Shown here: in pieces, positions 54,801-60,859 of the stretch | Position numbering within the stretch: position 1 is the stretch's first letter | How the letters are laid out: each line of letters starts with the position of its first letter | DNA from: Aulosira sp. FACHB-615 | GTDB lineage: Bacteria; Cyanobacteriota; Cyanobacteriia; Cyanobacteriales; Nostocaceae | Assembly: GCF_014698045.1 (NCBI RefSeq) | Contig: NZ_JACJSE010000028.1 | Coordinates: forward strand, 16,952 to 80,951 | Length of the DNA stretch: 64,000 nucleotides | Reading direction: 5' to 3' | Position numbers and translations under genes: made by a program | Notes under the pieces: model-generated | Databases searched by the model: none | Seen by the model: the letters and a program-made list of their open reading frames with translations, nothing else | Told to the model about the DNA's origin: nothing

Positions 54801-54830
54801 CTCAACGATTGTGGCTGTACTGGAGGTCAT
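51807..54830 (-). CDS. ABC exporter with cyclic-nucleotide-binding and C39-like domains (1007 aa)
   Basis: The ATG at 54828-54830 overlaps the upstream gene's TGA (ATGA), so I take it as start rather than the longer frame to 54905. Residues 10-130 resemble a cNMP-binding domain. About 270-390 is a C39-like region, but its usual catalytic Cys is replaced (GPVDSTLACFQ). An exporter membrane domain follows, then an ATPase with Walker A GQSGAGKST, signature LSGGQRQRIA, Walker B LLIMDEATS and ITHRLAT. It powers export together with the HlyD adaptor. A Pro/Ser-rich linker between the membrane and ATPase domains comes from a repeat at 52566-52650. Confidence 0.92.
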   Translation of the reverse strand: MTSSTATIVEFLTSISPFDQLDIHTIEGIAAKLEPLRYRMGQAILVRENLPARVAIIYQGQARLLGYAPGANVPDTLELLKPGSILGWTSVLRGVACETAIASCETLCLTIKASEFLGLLESTPVIARFFRNTCSLIEIFDLLGAELERRGKVREDLKELALATKYQATILNLPSGKTSLQKLDPNLLWLVSSQGSNYAVGEQLNKSEMSAQISGEVRLVGFIDPTLPINFPSPDSTSSSFEAEIWAEAAYAPLNPELEEDLEDSQKVKYPYIQGRGPVDSTLACFQMLSQHLGMPWKRDVLRRALVNNYQRTGKIPIELCGGVAELLGLKSQLVNIPAVTISKLPTPVLLPWQDSFAILYKASEKELVLAIPEQGITRKKPVDFIETWGESGQVLLLQATSETPKKRFGLSWFLPAIKKHKVVLIEVFIASLFVQLLGLANPLITQVIIDKVIVQNGINTLHVLGCLIVTMAVVEGVITWLRTNLFVDTTNRIDLSLGAEVIDHLLRLPLRYFEKRPVGEIASRINELENIRSFLTGTALTVVLDAIFSVVYIGVMVWYSWLLTIVALATVPLFALLTFIFAPIIRQQTRTKAEKNSDTQSYLVEVVSGIQTVKAQNIELNSRWQWQTRYARYISASFENVLTSNTAGSLSNFLNKLSSLLLLWVGAYLVLQKQLTLGELIAFRIIAGYVTSPLLRLIQLWQNFQETALSLERLADILDHPQETELGGEEWRSGGTGERKKFPPSPTLPLSLSSQIPMPAIVGNIKYDSVTFSFAKSPTPQLNHVCLEVPAGFFVGVVGQSGAGKSTLTKLIPRLYELDAGRILIDGYDINKVELYSLRRQIGMVLQDTLLFDTTIQENIALTMPDATPEEIVQAAKIACAHDFIMNLPNGYETRVGERGSALSGGQRQRIAIARTVLQNPPLLIMDEATSALDYATERQVCLNLQAALRNRTVLFITHRLATIRSADIILMMSQGQVAEQGTHDELITMKGLYYCLYQQQELAGG
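52566..52650. repeat. G-rich/C-rich palindromic repeat in frame in the ABC gene
   Basis: A left arm of GAGAGGGGGAGAGTGGGGGA words faces a right arm of CTCCCGTTCCCCCACTCCTC words. Together they encode the low-complexity linker between membrane and ATPase domains (about residues 727-755), which relatives do not need. Confidence 0.65.
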
Positions 54831-55582
54831 TTTGTTAGTAAAGTTGGGGTAGGTGCATCTTCTAGGACTTTCAGAGGTGTTTTTTCTATTTCTTCGTTTA
54901 GCCACGTCTCGAAAAAATGGTTGAGTAGAACAGAACGCATCCCATCATCTAGTTGTGCAGGAATGAGCTTTTCTAATTTAATGATCACTACCCAATTCTC
55001 TAGGCGCATTGGTGGCCATAGCTGTCCTGGTTGAGATATCAGTAGTTTCTGAACAATCTCTTTATGGGGTTGACCAATTGCCACAGGGCCAATCAATCCC
55101 CCTGTTTGGACTTCTTGTCCTTGGGAATATTCTTTGGCGCATTCTGCAAATGTTTTTTCTCTTGCTTTAATCCGAAAGTAAAGTTCTTGTGCTACTTCTG
55201 GATCTGATGTACGGATTAAAGAATAGATAACTTTATCTAGTTGTGATTTATGCTGTAGAAAATAAGATTCTAGCTTTGCTCCCCAAGTAGCTATTTTAAA
55301 TTTTTCTATCCTCAATCCTCTTGTAGCGAGAGCTTCTAATTGCACTTCATTCATTCCGTAATTTTTGAGAGTTGAGGCAATTATTTCTGGTGTAGTTAAG
55401 TGATTTTCTTGGTGAAATTGCTTTATAGCATAGGACTTTTCTTCTGCTGTAATGTTGATCTGGGCAATTGCCTTTTCCACAATCAACCATCGGACTAACT
55501 GTGGCAGCATTTGACTACTAGCCAGCATTGTTAAAACCTCGGCAGCAGTAATTATTTGGTTGCCAAATTGGATGTAGCTCAC
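54827..55582 (-). CDS. Parvulin-type peptidyl-prolyl isomerase (about 251 aa)
   Basis: The core LIRTSDPEVAQELYFRIKAR then FAECAKEYSQGQEVQTGGLI and the later segment with VAIGQPHKEIVQKLL is the rotamase (PpiC/parvulin) domain. An N-terminal SurA-like helical part precedes it. The frame is open to a GTG at 55651. I prefer the GTG at 55582 because homologous sequence begins near YIQFGNQIITAAEV. No signal peptide is clear. Its stop overlaps the ABC gene's start, so the two are coupled. Parvulins next to cyanobacterial type I exporters probably help fold or hold the exported protein. Confidence 0.85.
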   Translation of the reverse strand: MSYIQFGNQIITAAEVLTMLASSQMLPQLVRWLIVEKAIAQINITAEEKSYAIKQFHQENHLTTPEIIASTLKNYGMNEVQLEALATRGLRIEKFKIATWGAKLESYFLQHKSQLDKVIYSLIRTSDPEVAQELYFRIKAREKTFAECAKEYSQGQEVQTGGLIGPVAIGQPHKEIVQKLLISQPGQLWPPMRLENWVVIIKLEKLIPAQLDDGMRSVLLNHFFETWLNEEIEKTPLKVLEDAPTPTLLTK

Positions 55583-55758
55583 GAAAAAGACAAGCTCAAA
55601 AGAGCTTGGGTAGATTGCTTTACTGCTAGTGATATATGTTGTTAATATCACCCTACTGCATCATGTCTACTAAAATGCCTACTTGGCAACCTTAGCTTTA
55701 CCTAATTCTGTTCAGAATTTCTTTATGTATGTGGTATGTACTGATACCAATAAAATAA

Positions 55759-55983
55759 TCAATCAGCTGCCTGCCAGAAATACGGACTGGCAATTGTGGA
55801 GTTGGCAGCGATAATCTCCACACCCCAACAGCCCAACGCACCAACGCCCAAAAAACAGGCACTCACGAGGGAGGCGATCACAGTTTGGTGTAAGAACTTG
55901 GCGAGTGGTTTTATGCGGCAGCAGCGAATGACGATGTATTTGTGATCAATGAAATACTCAGCTTGGTATTGGCGATGGTTCAT
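55759..55983 (-). CDS. Small protein with one membrane segment (74 aa)
   Basis: A basic, Tyr/His-rich start is followed by a hydrophobic stretch (IASLVSACFLGVGALGCWGV). It begins 49 bp after the end of the next gene upstream, beyond a strong terminator. I recognise no family. The frame is plausible but short. Confidence 0.4.
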   Translation of the reverse strand: MNHRQYQAEYFIDHKYIVIRCCRIKPLAKFLHQTVIASLVSACFLGVGALGCWGVEIIAANSTIASPYFWQAAD

Positions 55984-55993
55984 ATTTGCTCCT

Positions 55994-56021
55994 GAAAAAA
56001 ATAAGACAGCCGAAGCTGTCT
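55994..56021 (-). terminator. Rho-independent terminator with UUCG loop
   Basis: On the minus strand AGACAGC-TTCG-GCTGTCT forms a perfect 7-bp stem with a stable tetraloop, followed by TATTTTTTTC. It sits 10 bp after the stop of the 159-aa gene. Confidence 0.9.
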
Positions 56022-56031
56022 AAACTGATGA

Positions 56032-56511
56032 TTATTGCCAAAGTCCGCTCAAATTAACGTCTGCATCCCAATTAGCATCAACTAAACCCGACTCAATCAA
56101 ATGCAGACAAGCAGAATAAAGTATTTGTGTGTGGCATTGTTCTGTCCCTTTGACTGGAACATAATCTTGAATTTCTACGCACCAGCAAACTAGTCCATCT
56201 ACCTGATGATCAGCGATTGCGATCGCTAAACATTTCATAAATTGCCAATAACGGAATTCCCACGGCTGGAGTTGGTCTAAGTTTCTGTCTCGATAACAAC
56301 AGATTAACCTCCAAACCCACTGACGATATTTTGACAAAGATTCAGCTAAGTTTTTAACTTTGAATTTAGCTTTTTTGGTGGTTTTCCAAGTAAAGGGATT
56401 ACCTAATCCGATTAGTAATTGCTGGCACAAATATTCGTCCTTTTTTGGTCTACCACAGTAGATCAATCTAGAATTGCTCACATAGCCAGCACGATATTTG
56501 AGGATGTTCAT
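56032..56511 (-). CDS. Hypothetical plasmid protein (159 aa)
   Basis: It starts MNILKYRAGYVSNSRLIYCG, followed by a basic helix (FTWKTTKKAKFKVKNLAESL) and a Trp/Cys-rich part (WRLICCYRDRNLDQLQPWEF; LVCWCVEIQDYVPVKG). I do not know the family. It ends at a strong terminator and begins 38 bp after the exonuclease gene, so both are probably one transcript. Confidence 0.55.
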   Translation of the reverse strand: MNILKYRAGYVSNSRLIYCGRPKKDEYLCQQLLIGLGNPFTWKTTKKAKFKVKNLAESLSKYRQWVWRLICCYRDRNLDQLQPWEFRYWQFMKCLAIAIADHQVDGLVCWCVEIQDYVPVKGTEQCHTQILYSACLHLIESGLVDANWDADVNLSGLWQ

Positions 56512-56549
56512 TTGATTTTTAAAAGCTTTCCCTTTGTTACGCGAAGGCG

Positions 56550-57242
56550 TTAGATAATGCTCACATCAAAATCAAGAGTTTTGACAAAATCCTCCAGCAA
56601 GCACTGGCGAATTGACTTATGCCAAATCCGGCGATCGCCATCCCACGCAAACTTTGCTCTACTCGCCAAATGGCGGTCTTCGTAACCAACTAAGGCTTTG
56701 ATTTCTACCATTGGAGATTGAGCTAAAGCGATCGCATCCTCCACTAGTTTCGTCGGGTTCTTGTGGCGATTGAGACACTCGACCAACAACCGAACATCAT
56801 CTGCTGCGCGGTGAACGGTGCTAATGCCGATGCCCATCCACAAGGCGAGGTCGGTTAATTTGTACCCACCGTGCGCGTTGATACTGTGATAGCCCCAATT
56901 GAAGTCACGCATAGCACACAGCCAGGGGACTGTAATCAAGTCTGGGAAAAACTTGTTAACCACCTCCGAATCAAACTCCGCATTGAAGGCCACCGCATAA
57001 TCAGCGATCGCGGCCATCTCTCGCAAGAAAGCCAGTGCGGTTTTGTGTATGGGATGTGAGGTTTGGGTTAGCTTCGGGGAGATGCCGTTGATGGCTTGGG
57101 CGTGGTTGGTTGTGATTGGTAGTAGGGTTGAGATGCTGGCGATCGCACCCGAATACTCACCGATTTCGTAAAGTGTGGCTGCAATTTCGCAGGGGGTGTT
57201 TTCGTCGTCGGCAGTTTCTGTATCGAGTATTAGTAGTTTCAT
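56550..57242 (-). CDS. DnaQ-like 3'-5' exonuclease (230 aa)
   Basis: The DEDDh exonuclease motifs are visible: Asp7/Glu9 in ILDTETADD, the middle motif FNAEFDSE, and the final HRAADDVRLL with the catalytic His. The rest (HSINAHGGYKLTDLALWMGI) fits the fold. The C-terminal third carries GYEDRHLASRAKFAWDGDRR, which resembles the short domain seen behind such exonucleases. It would degrade single strands or proofread. As a stand-alone copy on an accessory segment it is likely a plasmid repair or replication helper. Confidence 0.88.
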   Translation of the reverse strand: MKLLILDTETADDENTPCEIAATLYEIGEYSGAIASISTLLPITTNHAQAINGISPKLTQTSHPIHKTALAFLREMAAIADYAVAFNAEFDSEVVNKFFPDLITVPWLCAMRDFNWGYHSINAHGGYKLTDLALWMGIGISTVHRAADDVRLLVECLNRHKNPTKLVEDAIALAQSPMVEIKALVGYEDRHLASRAKFAWDGDRRIWHKSIRQCLLEDFVKTLDFDVSII

Positions 57243-57254
57243 TTTTGCTCCTAT

Positions 57255-57283
57255 AAAAAAGTAAGGCAGTTTTGTACTGCCTT
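57255..57283 (-). terminator. Rho-independent terminator
   Basis: On the minus strand AAGGCAG and CTGCCTT form a 7-bp stem around a 7-base loop, followed by TTACTTTTTT. It is just after the stop of the 76-aa gene. Confidence 0.82.
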
Positions 57284-57290
57284 TGACAAA

Positions 57291-57521
57291 TTATTTTTTC
57301 AAATAACCAGAAATTTCAGATTCTTTTAACCCTTTGATAAAGCCTATCAATCCGTGAGGACAATCACATCCCAAAGCCTCCTGAAGAGTCGAAGAATTCA
57401 GATGATTTTCTTGACAAACAGTAGTGAAAATCTCCGAGTATGTTAACGCTAGATTTTCTTCTAATTGATAAACTCGCTGTTCTATTTTGTTAGCTAAATC
57501 TGAGATAGACATATTCCTCAA
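57291..57521 (-). CDS. Small helical hypothetical protein (76 aa)
   Basis: The sequence is helical (ISDLANKIEQRVYQLEENLA) with one Cys pair at CDCPHG near the end. It is followed directly by a terminator. No family is recognised. It starts 28 bp after the DUF1822 gene. Confidence 0.5.
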   Translation of the reverse strand: MRNMSISDLANKIEQRVYQLEENLALTYSEIFTTVCQENHLNSSTLQEALGCDCPHGLIGFIKGLKESEISGYLKK

Positions 57522-57549
57522 TCAACAGCCTGAAGATTACGCGATTGAA

Positions 57550-58077
57550 CTAACCGATCGCGCCACTCCTGATTCTCCAATAACGCACCCCAGGACTGAA
57601 TTCGTGTGTTAATCGCAGTAGATTAATATCCCGTGTTAGCTGTTCTGCGTCTAAGGAATAAGTGCGATCGCGTCCGTCGTAATTGCCTTGCTGTTGGAGT
57701 TCTAGGTGAGTTGTGTATCCCCAAACTCTCACTAAACCATCATCAGGATTCACCTGAACAGCTAAATAGTAATCAGCAACCCAATTAGGAATATCCACCC
57801 ACTCTTGCGGTACGCGAATTTCACTACTATCAATTGCTTCGCTGGGAACCAAAACTATGCGAATTTCCCCAATGGTGATTGCTGTACCATTGACTAATTC
57901 CCAGTGGCTTTGTGTGGTGGCTTCAGTATTCCAGACTTCTTCTAGCCAAGGCAGAACAGCTAATACAGAAAGGCGATTGATGTAGGCTTGAAAGCAGGTG
58001 CTTGGTGTGGGTAGACATTGGGTTGGTTGCCAAGCGGAATCTTGTTGAGTTTCGGATATTTCTAATAGTAAGTCCAT
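57550..58077 (-). CDS. DUF1822 family protein (175 aa)
   Basis: The block VPQEWVDIPNWVADYYLAVQ then VNPDDGLVRVWGYTTH is the hallmark of the cyanobacterial DUF1822 family, and CFQAYINRLSVLAVLPWLEE is its usual N-terminal part. The family's function is unknown. Members are very often found near sigma factors or regulators in cyanobacterial genomes. This copy ends soon after the core domain. Confidence 0.82.
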   Translation of the reverse strand: MDLLLEISETQQDSAWQPTQCLPTPSTCFQAYINRLSVLAVLPWLEEVWNTEATTQSHWELVNGTAITIGEIRIVLVPSEAIDSSEIRVPQEWVDIPNWVADYYLAVQVNPDDGLVRVWGYTTHLELQQQGNYDGRDRTYSLDAEQLTRDINLLRLTHEFSPGVRYWRIRSGAIG

Positions 58078-58153
58078 TGAATTTCACAGAAATCTTCAGG
58101 GAGTTTTGGCGCAGCCGTAAGAACTTCTTTCGTAAAATACTGGTGAAGTGGAA

Positions 58154-58184
58154 GAAAAATTTAGCAGCCGACATTGGCTGCTAA
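58154..58184 (-). terminator. Rho-independent terminator
   Basis: On the minus strand TTAGCAGCC and GGCTGCTAA form a 9-bp stem around a 6-base loop, followed by ATTTTTC. It lies 7 bp after the stop of the 297-aa gene. Confidence 0.85.
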
Positions 58185-58191
58185 AGAATTT

Positions 58192-59085
58192 CTACCGAAC
58201 ACCTACTGGGGTTCTTAGTCCAGCAACATAGCTCATCCACTGCTGAATGGCTTGTATCTCAGGAACCCCGGAAGTGATTGTGTCTATCACCTGCTCTTCA
58301 TAGGAAAGAGATGCGTGATTCGGATCGAGATCGAAATGATGGTTTGCCGCCCATCCAAGGCAGATGGTTTTAATTAACTGGTCAACTCTCTGCTCAGAAA
58401 GTTGACTGGGATAATTTACGCCTTGAGACTGCAACCACTTTTTGATTAAATCAACAGGATAGTCGGTCAGAATACGGACTTGCTTAACCCTCACGTCATG
58501 CGGATGTGCTGCTGACGCGGGAGCTTTAGGTTGAGTCGATGGTTGGGGCTTTGTGACCGGTTTTGACGAGGGGTCTACAGCGTCTTCATCAAAATCTAAA
58601 TCGTATTTCACACTACCCATTTTTAATTGAATGTTTTCAATGATGCTACCCCAGTCAGCAGCAGGATTCCATTGATAACGAATTTTAGCCTTAGTTGTGG
58701 CATCATACAAGGAACAAAATACGACGTTCTCATCCCCAGGATTAGCAACAATTTGCAGAGGTTTTGAAAAATCTTCTACCAATGATGCTGCCAGCAAGAA
58801 AGATTTACTAAAATTAGTTTCAATTCCGCTTCTGATAACATAAAGCTCATCGGCGCAGACAACAACATCTAGTTTCAGATTATCTTTGCCTTTAAATTCT
58901 TTACCAGTTAGTTTAAGCTCGCAGATATAACCTGTTAAAGCCTTATAAGGGACGGGAATTTGTTTGTCTTTATTAAAATCGTAGTTATACCAACCATAAA
59001 CCCTGCCTTCAACTTCTAGTTTGTCTACATATAGATAAATGGGGTATGGGGGATTTCCTAAGCCTAGTTTGATTTCATTAACCAT
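58192..59085 (-). CDS. Hypothetical protein with beta-rich core (297 aa)
   Basis: The N-terminal 165 residues look like an all-beta core (PYPIYLYVDKLEVEGRVYGW; LKLDVVVCADELYVIRSGIE; IRYQWNPAADWGSIIENI). A Pro-rich linker (KPVTKPQPSTQPKAPASA) and a helical C-terminal domain follow (DLIKKWLQSQGVNYPSQLSE). The build resembles single-strand-binding or phage recombination accessory proteins, but I see no firm motif. It is followed by a terminator and preceded by a small gene on the same strand. Confidence 0.6.
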   Translation of the reverse strand: MVNEIKLGLGNPPYPIYLYVDKLEVEGRVYGWYNYDFNKDKQIPVPYKALTGYICELKLTGKEFKGKDNLKLDVVVCADELYVIRSGIETNFSKSFLLAASLVEDFSKPLQIVANPGDENVVFCSLYDATTKAKIRYQWNPAADWGSIIENIQLKMGSVKYDLDFDEDAVDPSSKPVTKPQPSTQPKAPASAAHPHDVRVKQVRILTDYPVDLIKKWLQSQGVNYPSQLSEQRVDQLIKTICLGWAANHHFDLDPNHASLSYEEQVIDTITSGVPEIQAIQQWMSYVAGLRTPVGVR

Positions 59086-59144
59086 TGTTTATGTCCTCGA
59101 ATTTTCATTGAATTTCTCAAGAGGATTAGCGGAGCAAATCGGAA

Positions 59145-59411
59145 TCAAAAACTATCCAGTTCGTCCTCATTCAGAGCATCAGTTTTTTTGTAAATCTTGG
59201 CTTTATTCATCTGATGAACTGATTTTGAAATCAGTGGAATTGCCGCTTGCTTAACTGATTCTTTGGCTTTTTCAAACAAGTACTGTATGCACCCGTTTTC
59301 GTCTTCTTCGGGGTCAATCTGACCCCATAAAGAACAACCAATTTCGACTGATTCATAATCGCCTAAGTTGAATTTTCTTTGGTAACTAACAGAAATTGTT
59401 TTAATTTCCAT
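59145..59411 (-). CDS. Small conserved-looking protein (88 aa)
   Basis: The start MEIKTISVSYQRKFNLGDYE followed by CSLWGQIDPEEDE resembles a family of small phage or plasmid proteins with a beta-sheet opening and a helical tail, known to me only as uncharacterised. The tail KKTDALNEDELDSF is acidic. It is 59 bp upstream of the 297-aa gene. Confidence 0.6.
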   Translation of the reverse strand: MEIKTISVSYQRKFNLGDYESVEIGCSLWGQIDPEEDENGCIQYLFEKAKESVKQAAIPLISKSVHQMNKAKIYKKTDALNEDELDSF

Positions 59412-59512
59412 AAAACTATTATTTTAAAACTTATAGAGGTTTAGCGTAGTTGTGTATTGAAAACTTTTAACAAGATTCCCCAGCCAAATACATGACTGGG
59501 AAATATAATTAT

Positions 59513-59794
59513 TTATTCCGCATTAATGTAGTCAGTTGGATCTAATTGATATGGGGAAAATCCATCTGCATCACTACGGTAAATTGGCTCTACATAATCT
59601 AATACCACTTCATCCGCAATAATCTCTGTTCTTGTGCTAAGAGATGTAACTTGTGTGTCCATTTCTGGAATATCAATTCCTAATTGCTCACATATTTCTC
59701 GAATTTTTAGGTATTGAGGATGTATTTGTTTATCATGATGAGAATTGTGTCCATACCCCTCTGATTCCCAAGAACTAACAATTATTTTTGCCAT
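59513..59794 (-). CDS. Small acidic hypothetical protein (93 aa)
   Basis: It reads as a soluble acidic protein (EGYGHNSHHDKQIHPQYLKI; VVLDYVEPIYRSDADGFSPY). No known motif is visible. A hairpin lies just after its stop at 59471-59500 (TTCCCAG / CTGGGGAA on the minus strand), with only a weak T-run. Confidence 0.5.
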   Translation of the reverse strand: MAKIIVSSWESEGYGHNSHHDKQIHPQYLKIREICEQLGIDIPEMDTQVTSLSTRTEIIADEVVLDYVEPIYRSDADGFSPYQLDPTDYINAE

Positions 59795-59823
59795 AGTTTT
59801 ATCCTTCTGTACTGCAAATTATG

Positions 59824-60357
59824 CTAAACTACCCGCCAGAAATGCTGGCTGATTGACTTTAAACTAACAACTTTCTCCCCAGAATCATCTTTTGATTGCT
59901 GCGGCTTTTCGATAGGCAGCAGTGAGTTGAGCAATCTAATCTGATGGTCAACATCTGCCACAGAATTGTAAATGTGGCAGGGGTCAATTTGCATTCCCAA
60001 TGGTGTGGGAATGATTTTCAAATAATCATTTAATGCTTCAATGTAACCAGGGTTAAAGTTGCGAGTTTCGACATAACGACGCAGAGTAGTAAGTATTTGC
60101 AACGCCCTTCTGATATCCCCAACGCTGCAAGAATCAATCTGCGGCTGGCTTTCTTGATAGCCCTTAGACTTTTTCTCAAAAACTAAATTATTGTACTTGC
60201 TGATGGCTTGTTGGGGATTAGTGAAAGTGTGAGTTTTAGTTTGGGATTTGTAGCCGACTCGTCCCCATTGGACAATCAATTGATTACTCTCAACTTTGGC
60301 TGACCAGAATTTGTTGCTGTTGTTTACAGCATCAGCATAAACTAAATATGTTTCCAT
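59824..60357 (-). CDS. WGR-domain protein (177 aa)
   Basis: Residues 1-70 form a WGR domain: YLVYADAVNNSNKFWSAKVE, then QLIVQWGRVGYKSQTKTHTF. WGR domains bind nucleic acid and occur in PARPs and in MolR-type proteins. The second half is helical (IRRALQILTTLRRYVETRNF) and unknown to me. It is a short free-standing version with no catalytic part. It lies in the small-gene cluster and is followed by another small gene after 29 bp. Confidence 0.85.
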   Translation of the reverse strand: METYLVYADAVNNSNKFWSAKVESNQLIVQWGRVGYKSQTKTHTFTNPQQAISKYNNLVFEKKSKGYQESQPQIDSCSVGDIRRALQILTTLRRYVETRNFNPGYIEALNDYLKIIPTPLGMQIDPCHIYNSVADVDHQIRLLNSLLPIEKPQQSKDDSGEKVVSLKSISQHFWRVV

Positions 60358-60380
60358 TCTTTTTATTACGTATTTAGTAA

Positions 60381-60416
60381 ATAGGTGAGCAGCTTATTTA
60401 CCAAATGCTCACCTAT
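60381..60416. repeat. 11-bp stem-loop between genes
   Basis: ATAGGTGAGCA and TGCTCACCTAT pair exactly around a 14-base loop. It lies between the stop of the 116-aa gene (60424) and the next start. No T-run follows, so its role as a terminator is uncertain. Confidence 0.65.
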
Positions 60417-60423
60417 AATTAAC

Positions 60424-60774
60424 CTATTGGCTTACTAGTACTCGTGCATTGCCCCAGCGTATTTGATGTTGTAGAGCGTCTAAAATCGATTCGGCTTCAT
60501 CCACAGTTAGTCCCTCAAGTTGCGAACAAATATCGTACAAATCTTGAGGAATACTGTCGGGAATAACTAGTTCACATAGCGCATCTTCCAATGCTGCTGA
60601 TATTGAATATTCAGATGCAGTGTATTCTTGTTGCATCAACACATAAGTTGATAAAGTGATACGAAACAAGAGCTTTGTTTCTCTAGTTAGCTGTTCTAAA
60701 TATGCGCCATACTTATCAACAAGTTTGTCGATAAGTTCAGTTTGTCCATAATAAGTTACTAAATCTTTGGACAT
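60424..60774 (-). CDS. Helical hypothetical protein (116 aa)
   Basis: It is a fully helical soluble protein (LIDKLVDKYGAYLEQLTRET; YSISAALEDALCELVIPDSI). The C-terminal helix contains LTVDEAESILDALQHQIRWG. No known family. It is downstream of the AAA ATPase gene and separated from it by a HIP1-bearing hairpin. Confidence 0.55.
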   Translation of the reverse strand: MSKDLVTYYGQTELIDKLVDKYGAYLEQLTRETKLLFRITLSTYVLMQQEYTASEYSISAALEDALCELVIPDSIPQDLYDICSQLEGLTVDEAESILDALQHQIRWGNARVLVSQ

Positions 60775-60817
60775 GATTTTTTCCTTGATAAATATTATTT
60801 CAAAAATTGTTAGCGTA

Positions 60818-60852
60818 GCGATCGCTCTTGTGTTGTTAACAAGAGCGATCGC
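60818..60852. repeat. 14-bp inverted repeat with a HIP1 site in each arm
   Basis: GCGATCGCTCTTGT and ACAAGAGCGATCGC are exact complements around a 7-base loop. It lies 8 bp after the AAA ATPase stop, in the place of a terminator, but without a T-run. Confidence 0.8.
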
Positions 60853-60859
60853 CCATTCA

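Noticed and set aside
54831..54905. Longer start of the ABC exporter
   Set aside because: The ATGA overlap with the isomerase gene at 54827-54830 is a better start, and the added residues are basic and unnatural.
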